A stretch of 64,000 nt of DNA from MWDV01 sp002070715 (lineage in GTDB: Bacteria; Verrucomicrobiota; Verrucomicrobiia; Limisphaerales; MWDV01), in contig DAONTI010000020.1 in NCBI GenBank assembly GCA_035411585.1, forward strand, positions 13,779-77,778, in the 5' to 3' direction. A program made the translations under genes and the position numbers. Positions 50,894 through 59,409 of the stretch are shown piece after piece (position 1 is the stretch's first letter; every line of letters begins with the position of its first letter). Under the pieces are notes generated by a model, which searched no databases, had not been told where the DNA came from, and was given only the letters and a program-made list of their open reading frames with translations.

Positions 50894-53227
50894 ATGAGCG
50901 TGTCTATACAAGTGCGGTTGGCGACGGCCTGGACGGGCGCAATGTTGGTGGCGGCCCTGGTTCTGGCGCCGCCCCCGGTCCGGTCGCTGGCCGCCAACAC
51001 CGTCCTGCCGCCGGCCGAGAAACCGCTGCACCGGCCCAATCTCCAACCCACCCCAGCGGACGAGCGTATCGCCTATGTCACCGCCCGGTTGTTGGAAAGT
51101 TCCCACTACACCCGCCGGACCTTTGACGACGAGATTTCCTCGAAATTTCTGGATCGGTATCTGATGGCGCTGGACCCGCAGCGCCTGCATTTCACGCAAG
51201 CGGACCTCGACGAATTCGAGCCGTATCGGTATCGCTTGGATGATTGTATCCGCCGCTGGGGCGATTTGACGCCGGCCTATAAAATTTTCAACCGATTTTA
51301 CGAACGCCTCGAACAGCGGGCCGCGTATGTGGAAAAACTGCTTCAAGGCGAGCCCTTCGTGTTTGACACCGACGAGCGGGTGGTGCTGGACCGCCGGCAG
51401 CTCCCCCCGCCGCGCGACCTGGCCGAGGCCAAACAACTCTGGCGCGACCGGTTGCGCTACGAATATCTCCAAGAAAAACTCAACCGGGAGAAACCGGAGG
51501 AGATTGTCAAAACCCTCACCCGCCGCTACCACCGCAATCTGCGCTTTTTCGCGGATTGGGATCAGGCGGATGTGATGCAGGTTTTCCTCACGGCGCTGGC
51601 GCACGTTTATGATCCGCACTCGGATTACATGGACAAGCGGCAGATGGATAACTTCGCCATGGGCATGAACTTGTCCCTGGAAGGCATCGGCGCGGAACTG
51701 AATTCTCCGGACGGCTATTGCACCATCCGCAAACTGCATCCCGGCCCCGCCGCCCGCAGCAAACAAATCAAGGAAGGCGACCGGATCGTGGGCGTGGCCC
51801 AGGGCGACGGCCCGTTTGTGGACGTGGTGGACATGAATCTGAACAAGGTGGTGCAACTCATCCGCGGCCCCAAAGGCACCGAGGTCCGGCTCTCGATTAT
51901 TCCGGCGGATGCGCCCGATCCCTCCGTGCGCAAAACCGTGCGGCTCATCCGCGATAAAATCAGCCTCGAAGAACAGGCGGCCAAGGCCAAAGTCCTGGAC
52001 CTGACCGGACCGGACGGCGAACCGCTGCGCATCGGCGTGCTGGATCTGCCCACGTTTTATTCCACGATGGACATCACCGGCACCGAAGATCGCGCCGACA
52101 ACAAGAGCAGCGCCACCGATGTGGCCCGGCTGCTCCGCAAATTGAACGAGGAAAAAGTGCAGGGCCTCGTCCTCGACTTGCGGCGCAATGGTGGCGGGTC
52201 GTTGGAGGAAGCCATCCGTATCACTGGTTTCTTTATCAAAAAAGGTCCCGTCGTGCAGGTGCGCGACAGTGACGGCCACGTGACGGTCAAGGAGGATCGC
52301 GACCCGCGCGTGCTCTACGACGGACCGCTGGTGGTGTTGACCAGCCGGTTCAGCGCGTCGGCCTCGGAAATCGTGGCGGCCGCGCTCCAGGATTACGGAC
52401 GGGCCATTGTTGTGGGGGATGCCTCCACCCACGGCAAAGGCACCGTCCAGGCGCCCAGTCTGTTGCGCGCCTTCATGCGGCCCAGCACCGTGGTCACCAA
52501 TGATCCGGGCCTTCTCAAGTACACCATCAGCAAGTTCTACCGGGCCAATGGCGAATCCACCCAGTTGCGGGGAGTCGAGCCGGACATCGTGCTGCCGTCC
52601 GTCCTCAACTATTCGACGGATATCGGCGAGAGTTCGCTCGAAAATCCCCTGCCGTGGGATACCATTGAGAGCGCCCGGTTTGAGCGCCTGGACCGGACTG
52701 ATCCGTACAAGGAAGAATTGCGCCAGCGCTCGGCGGAACGCGTGGCGACCGGCACTGATTTCGATTATGTCCGCGAAGATATTGAGCACTTCAAAAAAAC
52801 CCAGGCCGACAAAAGCATTTCCTTGAACGAACAACAGCGGCTTCAAGAAAAAGCGGAGGCGAAAGCCCGCCAGAAAGCCCGGGAAAAAGAACGCCTGGCG
52901 CGCACGCCGTCGGAAATCACGGTGTACGAACTCACGCTCAAGAATGTGGATCAACCGGGATTACCGCCGCCCGTGGCCCGGACCAATAACCTGGCGGCGG
53001 TGGATGCCAAATCATCCTCGGATACGACAGTGGACGCTGCCGAGGTCGCCGCCGCCAACTTGGGCGAAGCCGATGATCCGGAAGCGTCCGACGCGGAAGA
53101 CGAGGATGCCAAAGGGTCGGCCCCGGATTATGTTCTGGAAGAATCGCAGCACATTCTGGTGGATTACCTGGGTTTGCTTGCCAAGCGCAAGACGCTGACC
53201 GCCAGCAACCCGGCTTCCCGCAACTGA
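50894..53227 (+). CDS. prc: Carboxy-terminal (tail-specific) processing protease
   Basis: Periplasmic serine protease of family S41A that trims C-termini of envelope proteins and lipoproteins. 777 residues. Signal-anchor-like N-terminus (WTGAMLVAALVLAPPPVRSLAA). N-terminal Prc domain, then a PDZ domain around 250-350 (GIGAELNSPDGYCTIRKLHPG, EGDRIVGVAQG). The protease core has GLVLDLRRNGGGSLEEAI, catalytic Ser ~489 in RFSASASEIVAAALQDYGRA and Lys515 in STHGKGTVQ. A C-terminal helical domain of the DUF3340 type is followed by a low-complexity acidic stretch. Full length for a Prc of the E. coli type. ATG 50894. Confidence 0.95.
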   Translation: MSVSIQVRLATAWTGAMLVAALVLAPPPVRSLAANTVLPPAEKPLHRPNLQPTPADERIAYVTARLLESSHYTRRTFDDEISSKFLDRYLMALDPQRLHFTQADLDEFEPYRYRLDDCIRRWGDLTPAYKIFNRFYERLEQRAAYVEKLLQGEPFVFDTDERVVLDRRQLPPPRDLAEAKQLWRDRLRYEYLQEKLNREKPEEIVKTLTRRYHRNLRFFADWDQADVMQVFLTALAHVYDPHSDYMDKRQMDNFAMGMNLSLEGIGAELNSPDGYCTIRKLHPGPAARSKQIKEGDRIVGVAQGDGPFVDVVDMNLNKVVQLIRGPKGTEVRLSIIPADAPDPSVRKTVRLIRDKISLEEQAAKAKVLDLTGPDGEPLRIGVLDLPTFYSTMDITGTEDRADNKSSATDVARLLRKLNEEKVQGLVLDLRRNGGGSLEEAIRITGFFIKKGPVVQVRDSDGHVTVKEDRDPRVLYDGPLVVLTSRFSASASEIVAAALQDYGRAIVVGDASTHGKGTVQAPSLLRAFMRPSTVVTNDPGLLKYTISKFYRANGESTQLRGVEPDIVLPSVLNYSTDIGESSLENPLPWDTIESARFERLDRTDPYKEELRQRSAERVATGTDFDYVREDIEHFKKTQADKSISLNEQQRLQEKAEAKARQKAREKERLARTPSEITVYELTLKNVDQPGLPPPVARTNNLAAVDAKSSSDTTVDAAEVAAANLGEADDPEASDAEDEDAKGSAPDYVLEESQHILVDYLGLLAKRKTLTASNPASRN

Positions 53228-53284
53228 TCGGAGACGTCACTGGCACGAGCGGGTTTTCTTCCGGAATAACAACCGAAACCGCCT

Positions 53285-53881
53285 ATGAAAACCGCACTTC
53301 TCTTCGGCTTCGTCATCGCCGTGAGCAGCATTCCCGCTGCCGGCCAGGGTGCTGCGGGTGCCATCATCAAACAGCGCGCAAAAGAGGTGCGCGATCAAAG
53401 CAACGTCCGTCAGGGCGTGCCTGCACCCACACAACCGCACCCTGCCGCATTTCCGCCGGCCCCCGGGCCCGGCCAAATGGCACCCAACCCGCGGGCCCAA
53501 AACATCGCGCGCCTGCAAGCGGATCTCGCCGCCATGACCAGCAAAACCGCCACGCCAGCGGTTCGACAACGTTTCACCCGCAACCTGCTGGCCGCCGCTT
53601 CGGGACGACAGCCGGACCACGCGACGGTGGGGCAGTTCGTGGACAGTTTGGTCCCCGTGCTGACGGGAGTGACCTTGGAAGCCAAGGAACGCGCCCGGCT
53701 GGCGCAAAACCTCAACGCCGCCTTCGACGCCGCGAACACCGCCCCCGCCCGATTGGACGCCGTCTATGCCGACGTGCAAGCTATCCTGCAAGTGGGCGGC
53801 GCGCGGCGGTCGGATGCGGTCGCGGTCGTGGATAATCTGAAAGCCGTGGTAGCGGATATCCAAAAAGCACCGACGCGCTGA
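53285..53881 (+). CDS. Secreted protein of unknown function
   Basis: 198 residues with a signal peptide (MKTALLFGFVIAVSSIPAAGQG). The next ~50 residues are Pro/Ala/Gln-rich and probably disordered (QGVPAPTQPHPAAFPPAPG). The rest is predicted helical: NIARLQADLAAMTS, RQRFTRNLLAAASG, VGQFVDSLVPVLTG, ERARLAQNLNAAFDA. No Cys and no catalytic motif. It starts 57 bases after prc and may be co-transcribed. I do not recognise a family. Confidence 0.75.
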   Translation: MKTALLFGFVIAVSSIPAAGQGAAGAIIKQRAKEVRDQSNVRQGVPAPTQPHPAAFPPAPGPGQMAPNPRAQNIARLQADLAAMTSKTATPAVRQRFTRNLLAAASGRQPDHATVGQFVDSLVPVLTGVTLEAKERARLAQNLNAAFDAANTAPARLDAVYADVQAILQVGGARRSDAVAVVDNLKAVVADIQKAPTR

Positions 53882-54049
53882 GAACGGGCGGTTAGGCTCA
53901 CCGCCCGCGAGTCGGCGGACAATGAGGCAGATCCACCGCTCCTCCGCCAACGATTTCAACACCCCTCACATGCGGCACCTTGCGTCCAGCTTTGCAAAAT
54001 CTTTTGCTCCCAAGGCCGCCCGGTGTCCCGGAGCGGTTAAAATGATCCA

Positions 54050-55621
54050 ATGAAAATCTTGCGGGTTATTGCGGTCCTGCTGTTGAGCGGCGCGCTGGCC
54101 TTTGCCGCACCGGAAAATTCTTCTTCCCCGTTTGAATCGCCGGGCGACCTCACGCCCCAAGGGCCGATTGACCAAGCGGTTTTTGCGCATCTGAAAAAAC
54201 TCGGCCTTGCCCCCGCCCCGCTGTGCTCCGATCCGGTCTTTGTGCGGCGCGCCTACCTGGACATTATCGGCACGCTGCCCACCGGCGCGGAAGCGCGGGC
54301 ATTCATCCAAAGTCAAAACCCCGACAAACGCCGCGAACTGATTGATCAACTGCTGGCCCGCGATGAATTCGCCGATTACTGGGCCAACAAGTGGTGCGAC
54401 GTCCTCCGGGTCAAAGCGGAATTTCCCATCAACCTCTGGCCCAACGCGGCCCAGGCGTATCATCAGTGGATTCTCACGGCGGTGCGCAACAACCGACCCG
54501 CCGACCAGTTTGCGCGCGACCTCCTCACCGCCAGCGGCAGCAACTTCCGCGTGGGCCCGGTCAATTTTTATCGCGCCATGCAAAACCGCGAACCGGAAGG
54601 CATCGCCCAGACGGTCGCCCTCACCTTCATGGGCGCGCGGGCGGATCAATGGCCGGCCGCCCAACTCGCCGGACTGGCGGGATTCTTCGCCGCCATCGCC
54701 TACAAACCCACCGGCGAATGGAAGGAGGAAATTGTCTTCTTCGATCCCGCGCACGACACCAATCAATTGTGGCGGACGGCTACTTTCCCCGACGGCCAGC
54801 CGGCCCGGCTGAAGCCCGATCAGGATCCGCGCGCCGTTTTTGCCGACTGGTTGATTGATCCAAAGAATCCCTGGTTCACCCGCAACCTCGCCAACCGCAT
54901 CTGGTTTTGGTTGCTGGGGCGCGGGGTTATTCATGAACCGGACGACATCCGGCCCGACAACCCGCCCAGCAACCCGGAATTGCTGGCCTGTTTGGAACGC
55001 GAGTTGATCGCGGTCCATTACGATCTGAAAGCCTTTTGCCGGGTGATCCTGAACTCATGCACCTACCAGCTTTCGCCCCTGGCCCGGACGAACACGCCGG
55101 AGGCGGCCGCCCAATTCGCCAGCTACCCCCTCCGCCGACTCGAAGCCGAGGTGTTGATTGACGCCCTCAATCAGATCACCGGTTCGACGGAAAAGTATTC
55201 CAGCGCCATCCCCGAGCCGTTCACCTTCATTCCCGAAGACCAACGCTCGATTGCGCTGCCCGATGGGAGCATCACCAGTCCGTTTTTGGAACTATTTGGC
55301 CGGTCACCGCGCGACACTGGATTGGCCGCTGAACGCAACAATCAGATCAGCGCGGCCCAACGGCTGCATCTATTGAACTCCACCCACATCCAGCGCAAAA
55401 TCGAGCAAAGCCCGCTCGTCAAACAGCAGGTTCAATCCCGGAAATCACCGCGGGAAATGGCGGTGGATCTTTATCTGAACATCCTCTCGCGCTTCCCCAG
55501 CGAGGCGGAGATCAAGACGGTGGAAGCCTACGCCAAAACGGGCAAGATGCGCCCGCGCGAACTGGCGGTGGACCTGGTTTGGTCGTTGCTCAACAACGCC
55601 GAGTTTTTGTACCGGCATTAA
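54050..55621 (+). CDS. DUF1549/DUF1553 domain secreted protein
   Basis: 523 residues with a signal peptide (MKILRVIAVLLLSGALAFA). DUF1549 part: PIDQAVFAHLKKLGLAPAPL, FVRRAYLDIIGTLPTGAEARAF, LIDQLLARDEFADYWANKW. DUF1553 part: FADWLIDPKNPWFTRNLANRIWFWLLGRGVIHEPDDIRPDNPPSNPELL (in segments), CRVILNSCTYQLS, LELFGRSPRDT, QRLHLLNSTHIQ, and the C-terminal LVWSLLNNAEFLYRH. No cytochrome CxxCH motif is present. In planctomycetes and verrucomicrobia these genes usually sit beside a DUF1501 gene; none is here. They are associated with polysaccharide degradation clusters, but no activity is known. ATG 54050. Confidence 0.9.
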   Translation: MKILRVIAVLLLSGALAFAAPENSSSPFESPGDLTPQGPIDQAVFAHLKKLGLAPAPLCSDPVFVRRAYLDIIGTLPTGAEARAFIQSQNPDKRRELIDQLLARDEFADYWANKWCDVLRVKAEFPINLWPNAAQAYHQWILTAVRNNRPADQFARDLLTASGSNFRVGPVNFYRAMQNREPEGIAQTVALTFMGARADQWPAAQLAGLAGFFAAIAYKPTGEWKEEIVFFDPAHDTNQLWRTATFPDGQPARLKPDQDPRAVFADWLIDPKNPWFTRNLANRIWFWLLGRGVIHEPDDIRPDNPPSNPELLACLERELIAVHYDLKAFCRVILNSCTYQLSPLARTNTPEAAAQFASYPLRRLEAEVLIDALNQITGSTEKYSSAIPEPFTFIPEDQRSIALPDGSITSPFLELFGRSPRDTGLAAERNNQISAAQRLHLLNSTHIQRKIEQSPLVKQQVQSRKSPREMAVDLYLNILSRFPSEAEIKTVEAYAKTGKMRPRELAVDLVWSLLNNAEFLYRH

Positions 55622-55625
55622 GCCG

Positions 55626-56861
55626 TCACGACGCGAAGAACTTCTGGATTTCCCGCACCACGTCCACGAACCGGTCCACTTCGGCCGGCGTGTTGTAGAA
55701 GTAAAAACTGGCGCGGGCGGTGGATTCGACACCCAGTTTGTACATGAGCGGCTGGGTGCAATGATGCCCGCCGCGCAAGGCCACGCCCGCCTGATCCGCC
55801 AGCGTCACCACGTCGTGCGCGTGAACGTCTTTTAAGAGAAAACTCACCAGCCCCGCGCGATCCCGCGGCGGCCCGAACAACCGGATGTGATCCAGCGCCG
55901 CCAGTTTTTCGTACGCGTAGCGGGCCAGTTCCTGGTCATGCTGCCAGATGCGCTCGCGCCCGATCGCATCGAGGTAATCCATCGCCGCGTGCAACCCCAC
56001 GGGACCGGAAATGTCCGGCGTGCCGGCCTCAAACCGGTGCGGCGCCTTCTTGAATTCGGTCTGCTGGTAACTGACCGTCAAAATCATCTCCCCGCCGCCT
56101 TGATACGGCGGCAGGGTATCCAGCAATTCCTGCCGTCCGTACAACACCCCGATGCCGGTGGGCCCGCAAATTTTGTGGCCGGAGAACACGAAGAAATCGC
56201 AGCCCAGGGCCTGCACATCCACTGGCAGGTGCCCGGCGCTTTGGGCGCCATCCACCAGCGTGGTGATGCCGCGTTGCCGGGCGCGGGCGCACAGGTCGGC
56301 CACCGGATTCACCGTGCCCATCGAGTTGGAGACGTGAACCATCGCGAATAATTTCACCCGGTCTGTCAGCAAGGCATCAAGGCGGGTCAGATCCAATTGC
56401 GCGTCATCGCCGGTGACCGGCACATAGGCGAGTTTCGCGCCGGTTCGCTGCGCCAGCAATTGCCACGGCACGAGGTTGCTGTGGTGCTCCATTTCGGTGA
56501 GCAAGATCACATCCCCCGCTTGGAGATGTGTGACGCCCCAGGTGTGTGCGACCAGATTGATGCCCTCCGTGGTGCCGCGGGTGAAGACGATTTCCTCGGC
56601 GTGCCGGGCGTTCAAAAACCGGGCGGCGCGCGCGCGGGCGTTCTCGTAGGCCGCCGTCGCGCGGTTGCTCAATTCGTGGATGCCCCGGTGGATGTTGGCG
56701 TTGTCGCGCTCGTAAAAGCGCCGCACGGCGTCTATCACCATGCGCGGCTTTTGCGCGGTCGCGGCGTTGTCGAAATAAATCAACGGTTTGCCGTGGACTT
56801 CCTGATTCAGGATCGGGAAATCGGCGCGCAACTGGCGCCAGTCGGGAGGGGACGCACTCAT
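55626..56861 (-). CDS. sufS: Cysteine desulfurase SufS
   Basis: PLP enzyme taking sulfur from cysteine and passing it to SufU for Fe-S cluster assembly. 411 residues. Seen: IYFDNAATAQKPRMVIDA, the His stacking on PLP in MEHHSNLVPW near 125, LVDGAQSAGHLPVD, PLP Lys230 in FSGHKICGPTG, and catalytic Cys368 in LRGGHHCTQPLM. It belongs to the group II (SufS/CsdA) desulfurases. Last gene in the minus-strand sufD-sufU-sufT-sufS operon, 18 bases after sufT. The acidic residues and the absence of SufE fit a SufU-dependent system. Confidence 0.97.
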   Translation of the reverse strand: MSASPPDWRQLRADFPILNQEVHGKPLIYFDNAATAQKPRMVIDAVRRFYERDNANIHRGIHELSNRATAAYENARARAARFLNARHAEEIVFTRGTTEGINLVAHTWGVTHLQAGDVILLTEMEHHSNLVPWQLLAQRTGAKLAYVPVTGDDAQLDLTRLDALLTDRVKLFAMVHVSNSMGTVNPVADLCARARQRGITTLVDGAQSAGHLPVDVQALGCDFFVFSGHKICGPTGIGVLYGRQELLDTLPPYQGGGEMILTVSYQQTEFKKAPHRFEAGTPDISGPVGLHAAMDYLDAIGRERIWQHDQELARYAYEKLAALDHIRLFGPPRDRAGLVSFLLKDVHAHDVVTLADQAGVALRGGHHCTQPLMYKLGVESTARASFYFYNTPAEVDRFVDVVREIQKFFAS

Positions 56862-56879
56862 CGGACGGCAGCGGGATCG

Positions 56880-57431
56880 TTACATCAAACCCAGTTGCAA
56901 CCGGGCCGCTTCGGTCATCATGCCCTGATTCCACGGCGGGTCCCAGACGAGTTCCACGTTGGCCTCGTCAATCGGTTCGAGCGACAACAATTTGTTTTGC
57001 ACGTCCTGCGCGAGCACGGGGCCCATGCCGCACCCGGGCGCGGTGAGGGTCATTTTCACTTCCGCTTGGTAACGGTTTTCCTCCACCGGCGTAAGCTGGC
57101 AATCGTAGATCAAACCGAGGTCCACGATGTTCACCGGGATTTCCGGGTCGTAGCAGGTTTTCAGGGCGTCCCACACCTGCTTTTCCAATTGCTCCAGCGT
57201 GACCGGACCGCTGCTGGCGACAACGGAGGTCTCGACGACCGCCAATCCCAGCGCATCCGCGTCCTTACCGGCAATGCGGAACATGTTGCCGTTGACAATC
57301 ACGGTGTAGGCGCCGCCCAGCGATTGGGTGATGTAAGCCTGTTCGCCCTTCTGCAACGTCACCTTCGTGCCCACCGGCACGATGGCCGCTTCAACGTCGC
57401 GGGTCAGAGTTTTCGGTTCGTTGGTTTGCAT
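56880..57431 (-). CDS. sufT: Fe-S cluster assembly protein SufT (DUF59 domain)
   Basis: 183 residues. Two parts: an N-terminal beta-rich segment (VPVGTKVTLQKGEQAYITQSLGG, MFRIAGKDADALGL) and a C-terminal MIP18/DUF59 domain (VWDALKTCYDPEIPVNIVDLG, VKMTLTAPGCGMGPVLAQDV, DEANVELVWDPPWNQGMM). The TAPGCG motif carries the conserved Cys. SufT is an accessory Fe-S maturation factor. The upstream neighbour sufU ends 57 bases away. Confidence 0.93.
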   Translation of the reverse strand: MQTNEPKTLTRDVEAAIVPVGTKVTLQKGEQAYITQSLGGAYTVIVNGNMFRIAGKDADALGLAVVETSVVASSGPVTLEQLEKQVWDALKTCYDPEIPVNIVDLGLIYDCQLTPVEENRYQAEVKMTLTAPGCGMGPVLAQDVQNKLLSLEPIDEANVELVWDPPWNQGMMTEAARLQLGLM

Positions 57432-57488
57432 ACGCGGTGCTTAGTATAGCGGAGGTTGATCGCCTTGTCGCCTGCCAACTGGCGTGGT

Positions 57489-57944
57489 TCAGATTTCGGC
57501 GGTTTCCGTGGATACCGGCTTGGCCTCCCCCCGCAGCGCGGCGATGACCGCGTGCCAGGCGAGGATCGCGCATTTCACCCGGGCCGGATATTTATGCACG
57601 CCGGCAAACACCGCCAGCTTGCCCACGTCGCCTTCCACCTGACCGGTGGTGACCATGGCGTGGACTTCGGCAAACATCTTTTCCACGTCCGCCTTGGTCC
57701 GGCCTTTGGCAAACTCGGTGAGCAACGAGGCCGAGGCCTTGGAAATGCAACAGCCGGACCCGACGAAACTGATGTCCTGGATGGTGTCCCCCTCCAGCCG
57801 CAGAAAAAGCTGAAGCTGGTCGCCGCAGAGCGGGTTGTGGCCCTGGGCCGAACAGGTCCCCGCCGGTAACTCACGATAATTCCGCGGTTGCCGGCAATGA
57901 TCCAGGATGACCTGCTGATACAGGTCGTTCAGGTCGCTGAACAT
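57489..57944 (-). CDS. sufU: Sulfur relay protein SufU (zinc-dependent, IscU-like fold)
   Basis: 151 residues. IscU-type fold with the SufU zinc ligands: Cys40 and Asp42 in NPLCGDQLQL, Cys65/Cys66 in GSGCCISKAS, and Cys125 in ARVKCAILAW. Between the third and fourth parts is the SufU-specific insertion (KADVEKMFAEVHAMVTTGQ), which distinguishes it from IscU. It serves as sulfur acceptor from SufS. It starts 1 base after the sufD stop, so translation is coupled. Confidence 0.96.
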   Translation of the reverse strand: MFSDLNDLYQQVILDHCRQPRNYRELPAGTCSAQGHNPLCGDQLQLFLRLEGDTIQDISFVGSGCCISKASASLLTEFAKGRTKADVEKMFAEVHAMVTTGQVEGDVGKLAVFAGVHKYPARVKCAILAWHAVIAALRGEAKPVSTETAEI

Positions 57945-57945
57945 T

Positions 57946-59289
57946 TTATTGCAGGTGGGGGTTCGCTTCCAGCCGGTCCCAGACCAATTGGTCGAGTTCC
58001 TCGCGGGCCGGTTCGCATTGGATGCGCTCGATGATTTCGCCGGCGAAGGCGTGGATCAACATGCGCCGGGCGGTGTCCGGGCCCAGGCCGCGCGTGCGTA
58101 GATAGAAAATGGACTCCGCGTTGAGCTGGCCCACCGTCGCACCGTGCGTGCATTTCACGTCGTCGGCGTAAATCTCCAGTTGCGGCTTGGTATTGGCCGT
58201 GGCGTGGTCCGAGAGCAGCAGGTTTTTATTCGTCTGTTTGGCGTCGGTTTTCTGTGCGATGGGCCGCACCAGAATGCGCCCGTGAAACACGCCCTTCGAT
58301 TTATCGTCCAAGATGCCGTTGAAATACTCGTGACTGGCGCAATGCGGCTGAGCGTGTTCCACCACCATGTGATGATCCGCCAACTGCTCGCCCCGCGTGA
58401 GATACAGTCCGTTCAATACACACTCCAATCCCTCCCCCGCCAGTTTGGTGTGAATGTTGTTGCGCGAGAGTTTCGCGCCGAGGGCGAACGAATGCACGTT
58501 CACTTGGCTGGCCCGGCCAAATTCCCCGTCGAACCCGGCAATATGAAACGCATCCGTGGCCTCATCCTGAAACTTCACCAATTCCACCCGGGCGCTATCG
58601 CCCGCATACAGTTCGGTGACGGCGTTGGTGAGATAGCCCGCCCCGCCCAACGCAACATAGCTTTCCAAGATCGTGACCTGGCTGTGGTCGCCGGCAATGA
58701 TGAGGTTGCGCGGATGAAACGCGGCCCCGCTCTGCGCCGCGGTGGTGACATAGACAAACTGGATGGGCTCGGCGATGACCTGGTCGCGGGGCACGTAAAC
58801 GAAGCCGCCATCGAGAAAATAGGCCTGGTTCAACGCCGCAAAGCCATTGGCCACCGGTTGGGCATATTGCCCCAGTTGCCGCTGAAGCAACTCCCCGTCC
58901 GCCGCCAGAGCCGCCGCCAGACTGTCCACGCGGGCGCCGGCGGGCAACGGGCCCGGTGTGGACAAATTCGCGGCGAACCGCCCATTCACAAACACGAGCT
59001 TGATGCCGGGTTGCCGGGCAAAGGTGAACCGCTGCAACTGTTCGGGCGTAACCTCCGCGGGGACCTCCACGGCGGGGCGGAACGGCAGCCGCGCGATCGG
59101 GGCCACGTTGGTGAACCGCCAGTCTTCGTGCGTCGTCGTGGGCAATCCCAGTTCGCCGTAACGGGCCAGCCCCGCCTCCCGCCAGGCCCTCAGCCAAGCC
59201 GGACCGGTCGTCCGTTTGGCGAATTTTTCAAATTTCGATACGTATTTGTCGGCACTCGGGGCCGACTGTTCCCGGGTTGATTGCGTCAT
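57946..59289 (-). CDS. sufD: Fe-S cluster scaffold subunit SufD
   Basis: 447 residues from ATG 59289; an upstream frame extension to 59397 crosses a terminator and is rejected. Marks: GELGLPTTTHEDWRFTNVAPIA near the N-terminus, the central beta-helix (VTILESYVALGGAGYLTNAVTEL), FALGAKLSRNNIHTKL, the HHMVVEHAQPHCASHEYFNGILDD block, GRILVRPIAQKTDAKQTNKNLLLS, and KCTHGATVGQLNAESIFYLRTRGL. Full length. SufD normally works in a SufBC2D complex, but sufB and sufC are not adjacent in this operon or elsewhere in the window. Confidence 0.95.
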   Translation of the reverse strand: MTQSTREQSAPSADKYVSKFEKFAKRTTGPAWLRAWREAGLARYGELGLPTTTHEDWRFTNVAPIARLPFRPAVEVPAEVTPEQLQRFTFARQPGIKLVFVNGRFAANLSTPGPLPAGARVDSLAAALAADGELLQRQLGQYAQPVANGFAALNQAYFLDGGFVYVPRDQVIAEPIQFVYVTTAAQSGAAFHPRNLIIAGDHSQVTILESYVALGGAGYLTNAVTELYAGDSARVELVKFQDEATDAFHIAGFDGEFGRASQVNVHSFALGAKLSRNNIHTKLAGEGLECVLNGLYLTRGEQLADHHMVVEHAQPHCASHEYFNGILDDKSKGVFHGRILVRPIAQKTDAKQTNKNLLLSDHATANTKPQLEIYADDVKCTHGATVGQLNAESIFYLRTRGLGPDTARRMLIHAFAGEIIERIQCEPAREELDQLVWDRLEANPHLQ

Positions 59290-59331
59290 GTGTCTTAATC
59301 TCCGCGCCCCACTCCCGGCCGCCGGGATTTC

Positions 59332-59365
59332 AAATAAAAAAACGGCGCGCCAGATTGGGCACGCC
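59332..59365 (-). terminator. Rho-independent terminator of hflX
   Basis: On the minus strand GGCGTGCC (59365-59358), a six-base loop, and GGCGCGCC (59351-59344) form an 8-bp stem with one G-T pair. A run of TTTTTTTATTT follows (59342-59332). It sits 45 bases after the hflX stop and 43 before the sufD start. Confidence 0.75.
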
Positions 59366-59369
59366 GCGA

Positions 59370-59397
59370 AACATAGCACGATCCGTTGCGGAAACAA
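59370..59397 (-). promoter_or_regulatory. Candidate suf operon promoter (TTGTTT, 16 bases, TATGTT)
   Basis: On the minus strand TTGTTT (59397-59392) and TATGTT (59375-59370) are 16 bases apart. The start site would be near 59363, inside the hflX terminator stem, so the suf mRNA might begin with most of that hairpin. No IscR- or Fur-like box was recognised. Confidence 0.45.
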
Positions 59398-59409
59398 CCG
59401 CCCATTCCG

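Noticed and set aside
50738..52954. A minus-strand open frame continuing the mrp frame upstream for over 700 codons, antisense to prc
   Set aside because: The prc protein on the plus strand has full family motifs; the antisense reading shows none and arises from high-GC codon use. The Mrp family N-terminus is at 50737.
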